Shown here piece by piece: positions 6,985-14,478 of a stretch of DNA of 14,478 nucleotides (positions are counted from its first letter, which is position 1; each line of letters begins with the position of its first letter). The notes under the pieces were generated by a model. That model made no database searches, was not told the origin of the DNA, and saw only the letters and a list, made by a program, of their open reading frames with translations. Position numbers and translations under genes: made by a program. The DNA is from Victivallales bacterium (GTDB taxonomy: Bacteria > Verrucomicrobiota > Lentisphaeria > Victivallales > SZUA-371). The stretch is from the NCBI GenBank assembly GCA_028691155.1, contig JAQUZV010000025.1:1-14478 (forward strand), in the 5' to 3' direction.

Positions 6985-7036
6985 ACGGGTTGATTTTCTT
7001 ATTGCTTATTATTGGCCATGACCGGAATTAATTGTT

Positions 7037-8146
7037 ATGATCCGACAGATTGAGCTGCGCAATTTTCGCAATTACGAGACGCTTTCGTTGGCAGTAGATG
7101 CGGAGTGCAATCTTTTTATCGGCAATAACGGGCAGGGAAAGACCAATCTTCTGGAAGCGATTTTTTTTACCTCCATGTTGCGTTCGTTCCGTACCGCCAG
7201 GATGGCGGAACTGAAAAAAATAGGCAGCCGGGGTTTTTATATCGGAACCAAGGCGGTTGCCGGTACCGGTTTGGCCCGCTGGTATGAAATAGACTATAAC
7301 AACAATGGACGCAGGATTTCCATTGATGGAAAAGTTTCTCCCCGCAGCAGCGATTTGGTCCGCAATTTTCGTACGGTGGCGTTTTTGCCCGACGATATCG
7401 GTATTGTTACCGGTAATTCCGGTTTGCGGCGTCGTTTTGTCGATATGTTTCTGTCGATTACCGATCCGCATTATCTGGTCTCGCTTCATCACTATCTTTC
7501 CGCGCTGCAGATGCGCAATGCGGTATTGAAGGATAGTCGGGCCGATATGGGGTTGATTGCGGCTTATGAGCCGATTATGGCCAAAGCGGCGGCTTATGTT
7601 GCCGATTGTCGTCGGGAATATGCAGCGCGGCTTGCCCTGGAAATCGGTACTTTGCTGGAAGGCTTCTATAATGTAAGCAGCGGTTTTTCGGTTCGCTACC
7701 GCAGCGACACCGAGGGCGGAATCGAAGCATGGCATAATAAACTTGCCGCCGAACGACGTAAAGACCGCTTACGCGGATTTACCGGGTTTGGTTTGCAGCT
7801 TGACGATTTCGATTTTATTTTAAATGACAAATTATTGCGTCATTATGGTTCGACCGGACAATGTCGTCTGATTTCTCTGGTCATGAAAATGGCCAATGTC
7901 AATATTCTTGCTGCCGAAGCGCAGGGCAACAAAGACAAGATCATTGTTCTGGTCGACGATGTTACCGGAGAGCTCGACGATGCGACCCGTCAGGCCTTTT
8001 ACCGGGTTATCGGTCAGGCCGGACAGCTTTTCTTTACTTTTACTTCGCTGCCAGGGGACGATTATTTTCGTCATGCCGCTGTTTTTCAGGTAAATAACGG
8101 AGAAATAACGCCTGTTTCCAGTTCAAATCAGGTAAATAACGGTTAA
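7037..8146 (+). CDS. recF: DNA replication and repair ATPase RecF
   Basis: 369 residues, normal for RecF, the SMC-like ATPase that works with RecO and RecR to load RecA at single-stranded gaps. The N-terminus I-E-L-R-N-F-R-N-Y is diagnostic; Walker A is G-N-N-G-Q-G-K-T (29-36), the ABC-type signature is replaced by G-S-T-G-Q near 271-275, and Walker B is I-I-V-L-V-D-D with the D-D pair at 307-308 followed by V-T-G-E-L-D. dnaN-recF order is classical. The last codons carry a duplication: the 15 bases TCAGGTAAATAACGG occur at 8086 and again 42 bases later, in frame, giving Q-V-N-N-G twice, so the tail is probably a recent extension beyond the conserved fold. Confidence 0.96.
   Translation: MIRQIELRNFRNYETLSLAVDAECNLFIGNNGQGKTNLLEAIFFTSMLRSFRTARMAELKKIGSRGFYIGTKAVAGTGLARWYEIDYNNNGRRISIDGKVSPRSSDLVRNFRTVAFLPDDIGIVTGNSGLRRRFVDMFLSITDPHYLVSLHHYLSALQMRNAVLKDSRADMGLIAAYEPIMAKAAAYVADCRREYAARLALEIGTLLEGFYNVSSGFSVRYRSDTEGGIEAWHNKLAAERRKDRLRGFTGFGLQLDDFDFILNDKLLRHYGSTGQCRLISLVMKMANVNILAAEAQGNKDKIIVLVDDVTGELDDATRQAFYRVIGQAGQLFFTFTSLPGDDYFRHAAVFQVNNGEITPVSSSNQVNNG
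8086..8142 (+). repeat. In-frame 15-base direct repeat at the end of recF
   Basis: TCAGGTAAATAACGG occurs at 8086-8100 and 8128-8142. The offset of 42 bases keeps the frame and repeats Q-V-N-N-G. TAACGG-like hexamers recur four times between 8095 and 8153, two of them in the repeat copies. Confidence 0.8.
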
Positions 8147-8162
8147 GTAACGGTTATTTTTT
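8134..8162 (+). terminator. Possible weak terminator overlapping the recF stop
   Basis: AAATAAC at 8134-8140 can pair with GTTATTT at 8153-8159, with further pairs inside separated by one G-G mismatch, and the arm runs into a stretch of T up to 8162. The stem is AT-rich and starts within the recF coding end, so termination would be weak at best. Confidence 0.3.
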
Positions 8163-8300
8163 CGTTCTGGTAAGGCGAAGGTGATTTCAAAATTGGGTTT
8201 TTCTGAATCCGATCATGGTTTTAAGATTTGCAAATTTACAAATCCGCGTAAAGTTATTAGCGGTGTAATTGCGATTTTTTAATTAGCGATCAGGAGTAAT

Positions 8301-9725
8301 ATGACGCTGCCGTTTACCATTATTATTCTTTTGATTTTGTTGCTTGGCGTACTGGCGATATTTTCTTTTGTTTTGAGCAGCCGCAACTTTGTCCTGGTCA
8401 ATAAAATCAAGGATGTAATGCATCAAAAGGCGGAAATTTCCAACTTCCTCAGTCTCTTTTCCCATAATCTTCATGCACTTCAGGATATCGACAATTCCAT
8501 GAATATGACGGCGCGTTATGTGGCCGATCTGATCGAATGTCAGTCGTTGTGCATCTATGAACTGCGCAGCGGTTATCTGCATACTTCCGGTATTTGCGGT
8601 AATTTTCCGTTGCTGCACCAGTCCAGCCAGTATATTCTGACCAAACCGAAATATATTCATGAAGCGTTGCGGCGTGACCGGATCAAACTTGGGGAAGGGT
8701 TGATCGGGCAGACCGCCGCCAAACGGGAGAATATTTTTATCGAGGATGCCGCTTCCGATCCGAGGTTGTCCGGAGCCAGTACGCTGATTCCCATTCGGAC
8801 TTTGATGGCGATTCCGATGATTCGGGAAGGAAAGGTGACCGGGGTTATTTGTGCGGTAAACAATCGTTCCAAGGACAAACCGTTCACCCCGGAGCAATTC
8901 AGCCGCCTGAAATTCATTTCCTCGCAGGTTTTGCTTTCTCAGACTTTTGTTCAGGTTTATTCCAGTTTGAGTGAACAGCAGCGTATCAATCAGGAACTGG
9001 AGTTTGCCCGGCGGCTTCAGGCGTCACTGTTGCCGGAGTCATTTCCGCCCTGGGATCGTTTCATTGTTCATTCTTTTACCCGTTCGGCCAAGGAGGTAAG
9101 CGGCGATTTCTACGACTTTATGGAAATCGATGATAACCGTCTGCTGATTGTTATCGGTGACGCCTGCGGCAAAGGTATTCCCGCCTGCATGATTATGGCC
9201 ATGGCCCGCAGTTTCATTCGTTCGGCGGTAACCCGTTTTACCACTATGGAAAATTTATTGAAGGAACTGAATCACAATCTTTATCGCGATACGGCTCCTG
9301 ACAGTTTTATGACTTTGGCTTGTTGTCTGCTGGATAAAAAGGATTCGATCATGGAATATGGGCGGGCCGGGCATACGGAGCTGATTTCTTTTGTCCGCAA
9401 TCATATTCGTAAAATTTATCCGAAAGGTTCGGCATTGGGTTTGATGCCGAACGAGTTGGCACGATTTGAAACCATTACCCTGACGTTTGATCCGGAAATG
9501 TCGATTTTGCTTTTTACCGACGGCATTACCGAAGCGCTCAACATGAAGGATGAGGAATTCGGTATTGATCGGCTTTGTCATGCGTTCGAAGGTTCGGGGA
9601 TCAACGGCGATACTCCGGTAATTACCATTGAAAAAATTCTCCATGCCATTGATAATTTTACCGGAACCACCGATGCATCCATGCAGAACGATGACCAGAC
9701 TATGGTCATAATTCATCATCTCTGA
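8301..9725 (+). CDS. Membrane-anchored GAF-domain PP2C/SpoIIE-type serine phosphatase (RsbU-like)
   Basis: 474 residues. Residues 5-28 form a single hydrophobic N-terminal helix, followed by a linker, a GAF-type sensor region at about 55-220 (L-G-E-G-L-I-G-Q-T-A then P-M-I-R-E-G-K-V-T-G-V-I), and a PPM/SpoIIE phosphatase domain from about 240 to the end. Phosphatase motifs are intact: E-V-S-G-D-F-Y-D near 265-272, G-D-A-C-G-K-G from 286, G-R-A-G-H-T-E, T-D-G at 406-408 and N-D-D-Q-T at 463-467, which supply the metal-binding aspartates. Relatives dephosphorylate anti-sigma-factor antagonists in partner-switching systems. No anti-sigma kinase or STAS protein lies nearby, so the target is unknown. 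AGGAG lies just upstream of the ATG. It may be cotranscribed with ispH, 26 bases downstream. Confidence 0.88.
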   Translation: MTLPFTIIILLILLLGVLAIFSFVLSSRNFVLVNKIKDVMHQKAEISNFLSLFSHNLHALQDIDNSMNMTARYVADLIECQSLCIYELRSGYLHTSGICGNFPLLHQSSQYILTKPKYIHEALRRDRIKLGEGLIGQTAAKRENIFIEDAASDPRLSGASTLIPIRTLMAIPMIREGKVTGVICAVNNRSKDKPFTPEQFSRLKFISSQVLLSQTFVQVYSSLSEQQRINQELEFARRLQASLLPESFPPWDRFIVHSFTRSAKEVSGDFYDFMEIDDNRLLIVIGDACGKGIPACMIMAMARSFIRSAVTRFTTMENLLKELNHNLYRDTAPDSFMTLACCLLDKKDSIMEYGRAGHTELISFVRNHIRKIYPKGSALGLMPNELARFETITLTFDPEMSILLFTDGITEALNMKDEEFGIDRLCHAFEGSGINGDTPVITIEKILHAIDNFTGTTDASMQNDDQTMVIIHHL

Positions 9726-9751
9726 AAAGAATTCGAAAGTGGAAAGCAACC

Positions 9752-10693
9752 ATGAAGAAGCTCTATGTGGCCAGTCCGCGCGGTTTTTGTGCCGGAGTGC
9801 GGCGGGCGCTGGAAACGGTAGGAAAGGCCTGTTCGCAGTGGTCGGGAACGGTCTATATTCTACATGAAATAGTTCACAATGAATTTGTGGTTGAAAAACT
9901 GCGGCGGCATGGCGTAATCATGGTGGAGGATATTCGGGAAGTGCCGGAGGAGAGTCTGGTTATTTTCAGCGCCCACGGTGTTTCCCCGCAGGTAGAGGAA
10001 GAAGCGGCCCGGCGACGGCTGAAAGTAATCGATGCGACGTGTCCGCTGGTGGAAAAAATTCACCGTAAAGCCGCCGAACTGTCCCATTGCGGTTATCGGG
10101 TCTTTCTGATCGGGCACCGTAATCATCCGGAAATTCAGGGCACGCTCGGGCGTTTGAAAATGCCGGCGACGGTAATTGAAACAACGGCGGATGTGGCAAC
10201 GGCGGCGGCAACCATGTCGATCCCGGAAAAGACGGCTTTTCTGACCCAAACCACGCTCAGTACTACTGATACGGCGCATATTGCCGCCGAACTGGAACGC
10301 TGTTTTCCCGGTATAAAGGGGGAGACGGATATTTGCTATGCCACGGCCAATCGGCAGAATGCGGTACGGCAGTTGGCCGGCTGTTGCGATACGATTTTTA
10401 TTGTCGGTTCTCCGAAAAGTTCCAATTCCAATCGGTTGCGGGAGACGGCGGTACAGGAAGGCGTCCGTGCCTTTTTGGTCCGTACGGCCGATGATGTGAC
10501 CCCGGACATGCTGGATCACGCTCAGTGTATCGGTATTTCCGCCGGTGCTTCGGCGCCGGAAACCCTGGTTATGGCGTTATGCCGCTATTTGTGTCGTGCC
10601 GGTTGGCAGCCGCCGGAAACCTTGGTTTGCGTAGAAGAAAAAATTAATTTTTCTCTGCCGGAATGGTCTTTCCAGCGCGGTCGGGAAAGGTAA
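9752..10693 (+). CDS. ispH: 4-hydroxy-3-methylbut-2-enyl diphosphate reductase
   Basis: 313 residues, the normal length. This iron-sulfur enzyme makes isopentenyl and dimethylallyl diphosphate in the last step of the MEP pathway. The three cluster cysteines are at residues 13 (R-G-F-C-A-G-V), 97 (D-A-T-C-P-L-V) and 195 (D-I-C-Y-A-T), matching the positions in E. coli to within two residues. The substrate-site His42, His125, Glu127 and Thr168 are also in place, and the C-terminal S-A-G-A-S-A-P-E block is conserved. A GGAAAG ribosome site precedes the ATG. Its product feeds UppS, encoded on the other strand in the same window. Confidence 0.96.
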   Translation: MKKLYVASPRGFCAGVRRALETVGKACSQWSGTVYILHEIVHNEFVVEKLRRHGVIMVEDIREVPEESLVIFSAHGVSPQVEEEAARRRLKVIDATCPLVEKIHRKAAELSHCGYRVFLIGHRNHPEIQGTLGRLKMPATVIETTADVATAAATMSIPEKTAFLTQTTLSTTDTAHIAAELERCFPGIKGETDICYATANRQNAVRQLAGCCDTIFIVGSPKSSNSNRLRETAVQEGVRAFLVRTADDVTPDMLDHAQCIGISAGASAPETLVMALCRYLCRAGWQPPETLVCVEEKINFSLPEWSFQRGRER

Positions 10694-10704
10694 TTTCCGA
10701 TAAA

Positions 10705-12159
10705 ATGAAAGTAGCTTTAATTTCCGATTTGCATTATGACCGCAATCGCAATGTAAAAGATCCGGAACGGGTCGGACATTTTGCCGCCACTTTTTTACTG
10801 CGGACGGTACATCGACTCAACCGGGTCGTCAAACCGGATGTGGTGATTATTGCCGGGGATCTGATCGACGATCCTCATGGGGATCGGAAGTCGGAACTAT
10901 TGACGGAACTGGCGGAAATTGTCGGAAAAATAACGGCGCCGGTAATCGTCATTCCCGGCAATCATGATCCTTCTCCCGAGTTGTTTTATCGCTATTTTCC
11001 CCGTCCGCCGGATTATTTTGACGGCGGCGGCATCAGGTTTATTCCCTTTTGTGACGCCGAAACGCCGGGATATAATGCCGTCAGAAGTCGTGATGATCTG
11101 ATCCGGATGCGACAATGGAGTACTTTCGACGGTCCGGTGGTATTGATTCAGCATACCCCGCTTTTTCCGGCTGGAACGGTAGCCTGTCCTTACGGATATG
11201 ACAATGCGGCGGAAATTTTTGCCGCATTGCCGCCGGAACGGAAGTTAATTACGGTCAGCGGTCATTTTCATGCCGGATTCGGACCGATTGTTCACCGCAA
11301 TATAACCGCGTTTTGTGTGGCGTCATTGTGCAAATCTCCATTTCGTTTTGCCGTTTTGGAAATTACTCCGGAGGGGAAAGTCACCTATCTTCCGCATGCT
11401 TTGAAGTTGCCGGAAATTCCTGGATTGGGCGATTTCCATCTTCATACCGGTTTGGCCTACTGCAACGAAAATATGGATGTGGGAAAAGCGCTGGAACTGG
11501 GGGAGCGGTTCGGGCTGAAGCAAATGGCTTTTTGCGAACATTCTTCTCATTTGTACTGGGATCGTGAGTATTTGCAACGTCGCGGTTATGATGGCGACGG
11601 CATGAGCGGACATACGATGGACCGGACCGAGGAATATTTTGCTATGTTGCGCCGATTTTTGCCGCGTCGGGGGGTGTATGCCGGATTTGAACTGGATATT
11701 GACGGATGCGGCCGACCGGTAATTTTTCCCGCGGCGCGGCAACGGGCCGCCATCTGTCTGGGGGCGGTGCATCGGTTGGAGAATACCGCGGAAACGGCGG
11801 CGGCGAGAGCGGAATTTATGTTCAAGACCGAGGCCCTGCTCCGTTCCGGGGTGCAGGTGCTGGCGCATCCGTTTCGGATTTTTCGCCGGGCGGGACTTTC
11901 CTGTCCGGAAGATTTATTTGTTCCGGTGGCGAAATTGCTGCAACGATACGGGGTTGCGGCGGAGGTAAATTACCACACCAATGATCCGGAACCGGAATTT
12001 TTCCGGGAATGTTTGCGGCGGGGAGTAAAAATTTCTTTCGGCAGCGATGCGCACAACTTATATGAGGTGGGCGAGCTGTCGCCGCATCTGTCCTTTGCCA
12101 GGGTTATTGACGTGTTTGACCGCCTGGATGAAGTTCTCTATTCCGGACCTTCGGATTGA
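10705..12159 (+). CDS. Two-domain phosphoesterase: calcineurin-like metallophosphoesterase fused to PHP domain
   Basis: 484 residues with two hydrolase domains. Residues 1 to ~237 are a calcineurin-like metallophosphoesterase with all motifs: S-D-L-H (Asp8, His10), G-D-L-I-D-D (Asp52), G-N-H-D (86-88), Q-H-T-P (His150) and G-H-F-H (His187, His189). From ~242 a PHP domain follows: D-F-H-L-H (His245, His247), E-H-S-S-H (278-282), Glu329, H356 in A-V-H-R-L, H388 in A-H-P-F-R and S-D-A-H (Asp448, His450). The PHP part resembles histidinol-phosphate phosphatase and other PHP phosphoesterases; the substrate of either half is unknown. The start at M-K-V-A-L-I-S-D was preferred to an upstream in-frame ATG at 10663, because it begins directly with the first beta strand and leaves 11 bases after ispH. 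No signal peptide, so cytoplasmic. Confidence 0.88.
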   Translation: MKVALISDLHYDRNRNVKDPERVGHFAATFLLRTVHRLNRVVKPDVVIIAGDLIDDPHGDRKSELLTELAEIVGKITAPVIVIPGNHDPSPELFYRYFPRPPDYFDGGGIRFIPFCDAETPGYNAVRSRDDLIRMRQWSTFDGPVVLIQHTPLFPAGTVACPYGYDNAAEIFAALPPERKLITVSGHFHAGFGPIVHRNITAFCVASLCKSPFRFAVLEITPEGKVTYLPHALKLPEIPGLGDFHLHTGLAYCNENMDVGKALELGERFGLKQMAFCEHSSHLYWDREYLQRRGYDGDGMSGHTMDRTEEYFAMLRRFLPRRGVYAGFELDIDGCGRPVIFPAARQRAAICLGAVHRLENTAETAAARAEFMFKTEALLRSGVQVLAHPFRIFRRAGLSCPEDLFVPVAKLLQRYGVAAEVNYHTNDPEPEFFRECLRRGVKISFGSDAHNLYEVGELSPHLSFARVIDVFDRLDEVLYSGPSD

Positions 12160-12286
12160 AATGCCTTTTTACGGTCGGCGAAAGCGGTAAATGTGATATC
12201 TCCGGGAAAAGTTGCTTGTTAAATGGGATAAACGGGAATATTTTAACAGACAGGACCAGAAAATCCGATTACAGGAAGGAATATTG

Positions 12287-12868
12287 ATGATGAGAAACAG
12301 ATGGCTTGCCATGTTGTTGGCGCCGGCGGCGTTGTTGCTGACGGCGATCGGGTGCCGCCAGATCAATGTGGCGGAAGTGCTGCAGTTGCCGGAGCAGGCA
12401 AAGATTTACACGCAATGCAATTTATGGTATGACTCCGACGATGAAATTTCCTGTTTGAATTATCAGAGCGGCAAAATTATTCCGTTGGGAACGGAAGTGG
12501 AAATAGTGAAGGCCAAGGAATCGTATCTTCGCTTTAAAACCGTAAGTGACGGACGGGAATACCGGATCAATTATGATCCGGAATGGACCATGATTCCGAT
12601 GGAAACTTATATCCGGGAAATTCTCGGTGATAAGAATCGGAACCAATTGCTGCAGGGAATTAATCCGGATTTTCTGAAGAGTATCGATCGGGGCATTGTT
12701 TCCAAAGGGATGACGCGTCGGGACGTATTGCTGACCTGTGGTAATCCGGCGGCTTGCCGGACCCCCTCCCTGGAAAATGACACCTGGATATATTGGACCG
12801 GCCGGTTCAGTACCATTCGCGTGGTTTATAAAGACGGAAAGGTCATGGAAATTCTTTCCCTGAAGTAA
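12287..12868 (+). CDS. Lipoprotein with SmpA/OmlA (BamE)-like C-terminal region
   Basis: 193 residues from the ATG at 12287, chosen because AGGAAGGA lies six bases upstream and a signal peptide begins there; longer frames upstream lack both. M-M-R-N-R then a hydrophobic run ends in L-T-A-I-G-C, a lipobox with Cys23 as lipidated residue (Ala instead of Leu at -3). The C-terminal part, S-K-G-M-T-R-R-D-V-L-L-T-C-G-N-P followed by D-T-W-I-Y-W and V-V-Y-K-D-G-K-V, follows the pattern of SmpA/OmlA/BamE proteins, which help outer-membrane protein assembly. A middle region of about 60 residues is not recognised. Four further cysteines (44, 56, 151, 157) could form disulfides. The call of outer-membrane lipoprotein is inference from the lipobox and the Gram-negative context. 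Confidence 0.7.
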   Translation: MMRNRWLAMLLAPAALLLTAIGCRQINVAEVLQLPEQAKIYTQCNLWYDSDDEISCLNYQSGKIIPLGTEVEIVKAKESYLRFKTVSDGREYRINYDPEWTMIPMETYIREILGDKNRNQLLQGINPDFLKSIDRGIVSKGMTRRDVLLTCGNPAACRTPSLENDTWIYWTGRFSTIRVVYKDGKVMEILSLK

Positions 12869-12908
12869 TTCACACTGGGATATCTCAAGACAAGGTGGAA
12901 AGTATTAA

Positions 12909-13850
12909 ATGCGCAAGACGATTCTGGTTACCGGGGGTGGCGGTTTTATCGGTTCCCATCTGTGTGAACGGCTGTTGTTGGACGGCAATGACGTAATTTG
13001 CCTCGACAATTTTTTTACCGGTTCGAAGGACAATATCCGTCACCTGCTTTCCCATGAGGGATTTGAATTGGTACGGCATGATATTTGTTTTCCCTATTAT
13101 GCCGAGGTCGATGCGATTTACAACCTGGCCTGCCCGGCATCTCCGGTTCATTACCAGTATAACCCGGTTCACACCACCAAGACCTGCGTTATGGGCTCCA
13201 TTAATATGCTGGGGCTGGCCAAACGCCGTCGGGTGCCGATTCTTCAGGCGTCAACATCGGAAATATACGGCGATCCGGTGGTGCATCCGCAGCCGGAAAG
13301 CTATTGGGGCAATGTCAACTGCATCGGGCGGCGCAGTTGTTATGACGAGGGCAAGCGTTGTGCCGAAACGCTGTTTTTCGATTACCGGCGCCAGAATAAT
13401 GTCAAAATCAAAGTGGTGCGGATTTTCAACACTTATGGTCCGCGGATGCTGCCCAACGACGGCCGGGTGGTCAGCAATTTCATTGTTCAGGCGTTGCGCG
13501 GCGAAGATATTACCCTGTACGGCACCGGCGAACAGACGCGGAGTTTCTGTTTTATTTCCGATTTGGTGGAAGCGCTGGTCCGCATGATGAATACCGGCGA
13601 TGACATTACCGGCCCGATCAATCTCGGCAATCCGGTGGAGTTTACCATTCGTCAGCTGGCGGAGTTGGTTATTGCGATGACTGACAGCAAATCACGGATC
13701 GTCTACCATCCGTTGCCGGACGACGATCCGGCCAAACGTAAGCCGGATATTTCCCGTGCCGGAGAGATTTTGAATTGGCAGCCGGCAGTACAGTTGCGAG
13801 AAGGACTGGTGCCTACCATCGCCTATTTCCGGAGCAAACTGGGAGTTTAA
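12909..13850 (+). CDS. UDP-glucuronate decarboxylase (UDP-xylose synthase), extended SDR
   Basis: 313 residues. It oxidises and decarboxylates UDP-glucuronate to UDP-xylose using bound NAD. The Rossmann motif is G-G-G-G-F-I-G-S (9-16). Features specific to the UXS branch are Y-N-L-A-C-P-A-S-P-V-H-Y-Q, the T-S-E-I-Y-G-D-P block, Y-W-G-N-V-N-C-I-G and S-C-Y-D-E-G-K-R with catalytic Tyr145 and Lys149; these separate it from UDP-glucose 4-epimerase and dTDP-glucose dehydratase. AAGGTGG precedes the ATG. murF starts only six bases after the stop, so the two are likely cotranscribed. UDP-xylose would serve surface polysaccharide or LPS decoration; no glycosyltransferase is visible in the window. 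Confidence 0.9.
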   Translation: MRKTILVTGGGGFIGSHLCERLLLDGNDVICLDNFFTGSKDNIRHLLSHEGFELVRHDICFPYYAEVDAIYNLACPASPVHYQYNPVHTTKTCVMGSINMLGLAKRRRVPILQASTSEIYGDPVVHPQPESYWGNVNCIGRRSCYDEGKRCAETLFFDYRRQNNVKIKVVRIFNTYGPRMLPNDGRVVSNFIVQALRGEDITLYGTGEQTRSFCFISDLVEALVRMMNTGDDITGPINLGNPVEFTIRQLAELVIAMTDSKSRIVYHPLPDDDPAKRKPDISRAGEILNWQPAVQLREGLVPTIAYFRSKLGV

Positions 13851-13856
13851 GACGCA

Positions 13857-14478
13857 ATGGCGGGTTTTACGATCGAGGAAATTATTTCCGCCACCGGCGG
13901 CGTATTACGTTGCGGTGACCGCATGACGACGGTGACCGAAGTTCTTACCGACAGTCGCCGTGACTGCACCGGAGCGCTGTTTATTCCGCTGCGGGGAGAA
14001 ACGTTCGACGGACATGATTTTTTATCCGCCGCCATCGCCAATGGTGCCGCGGCGGTACTGACCGAACCGGGAAAGGCGTCGGCCGATCCAAGCTTGAACA
14101 TCGCGATAATCGAGGTTGAGAATACCACCGCGGCTTATCAGGATTTGGCGTGTTGGCATCGTGGTCGTTTTCCCCGGTTACGGGTGGCGGCGGTGACCGG
14201 CAGCAGCGGCAAAACCAGCACCAAAGAGATGTTGCGGGCGATTTTCAATGCCGCAGTCGGTCCCGAAGCGGTGCTGGCGACAGAAGGCAATACCAACAAT
14301 CAGGTCGGCGTGCCGCAGAATCTATTGCGGCTGGGACCGCAGCATCGGTTGGCGGTCGTGGAAATGGGAACCAACCACCACGGGGAAATTGCGCCGCTCA
14401 GCCGGATGGCCGCGCCGGACGTGACCCTGATTACCTTTATCGGCAACTGCCATCTGGAATTTCTCGGCTCGCAGGAAG
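13857..14478 (+). CDS. murF: UDP-MurNAc-tripeptide-D-Ala-D-Ala ligase, N-terminal part (3' end outside window)
   Basis: The frame stays open from the ATG to the window end, giving 207 residues of a protein usually about 450 long. MurF adds D-Ala-D-Ala to the UDP-MurNAc-tripeptide in the cytoplasm, completing the soluble peptidoglycan precursor. Residues 1-90 form the UDP-binding domain (D-S-R-R then F-I-P-L-R-G-E-T-F-D-G-H-D). The ATP-binding P-loop is T-G-S-S-G-K-T-S (114-121), followed by E-G-N-T-N-N-Q-V-G-V-P, E-M-G-T-N-H-H-G-E-I and G-N-C-H-L-E-F-L-G-S, all typical of MurF as opposed to MurE or MurC. GGGAG lies about ten bases before the ATG, within the end of the UXS gene. It may start an mra-type cell-wall cluster beyond the window. 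Confidence 0.93.
   Translation, partial: MAGFTIEEIISATGGVLRCGDRMTTVTEVLTDSRRDCTGALFIPLRGETFDGHDFLSAAIANGAAAVLTEPGKASADPSLNIAIIEVENTTAAYQDLACWHRGRFPRLRVAAVTGSSGKTSTKEMLRAIFNAAVGPEAVLATEGNTNNQVGVPQNLLRLGPQHRLAVVEMGTNHHGEIAPLSRMAAPDVTLITFIGNCHLEFLGSQE

Noticed and set aside
7028..7735. Long minus-strand frame opposite recF (235 residues), and a similar one opposite ispH (9860-10519).
   Set aside because: Both are shadows of well-conserved plus-strand genes, with compositions typical of antisense translation.
8225..8244. GATTTG / CAAATC hairpin before the GAF-phosphatase gene as an operator or riboswitch stem.
   Set aside because: Only six pairs in an AT-rich context, no further conserved structure, and no recognisable riboswitch core in 8147-8300.

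Overview
The window reads as chromosomal housekeeping DNA from a Gram-negative bacterium of roughly even base composition. Evidence for an LPS-bearing, MEP-pathway organism is a phosphoheptose isomerase, IspH, a BamE/SmpA-like lipoprotein, UppS/CdsA and MurF. The CdsA signature variant (Met-Gly-Gly and Asp-Val-Val-Asp instead of the textbook His-Gly-Gly and Asp-Arg-x-Asp) and the overall gene style remind me of the PVC superphylum, perhaps Lentisphaerota. That placement is an impression, not a proven assignment. I see no insertion sequences, phage genes, CRISPR array, rRNA or tRNA.

Layout. Bases 2-283 hold the end of a SixA-type histidine phosphatase on the plus strand. From 5475 down to 448 runs a compact minus-strand block: gmhA, uppS, cdsA, a YihY/BrkB-type membrane protein and a phytoene-desaturase-like FAD oxidoreductase. 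Its first genes overlap (gmhA/uppS by 11 bases, uppS/cdsA by a single base). A 345-base AT-rich gap (5476-5820) follows, and after it every gene is on the plus strand: dnaN, recF, a GAF/SpoIIE-type protein phosphatase, ispH, a metallophosphoesterase-PHP fusion, a lipoprotein, a UDP-glucuronate decarboxylase and the first 207 codons of murF.

The gap between gmhA and dnaN is the most interesting non-coding stretch. It is the point where gene direction switches, it lies next to dnaN-recF, and it holds one full and two near matches to the DnaA box, two inverted repeats of identical 9-15-9 geometry, a perfect extended -10 promoter and a direct 10-base repeat. Together these make it a candidate replication origin and/or DnaA-controlled dnaN promoter. 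dnaA itself is not in the window.

Functionally the window mixes replication and repair (DnaN, RecF) with cell-envelope building. GmhA starts heptose for LPS, UppS makes the C55 lipid carrier, CdsA makes CDP-diacylglycerol, IspH supplies the C5 isoprenoid units used by UppS, UXS makes UDP-xylose, and MurF finishes the peptidoglycan precursor. The most unusual protein is the fusion of a calcineurin-like phosphoesterase with a PHP phosphoesterase, both with intact metal-binding residues.
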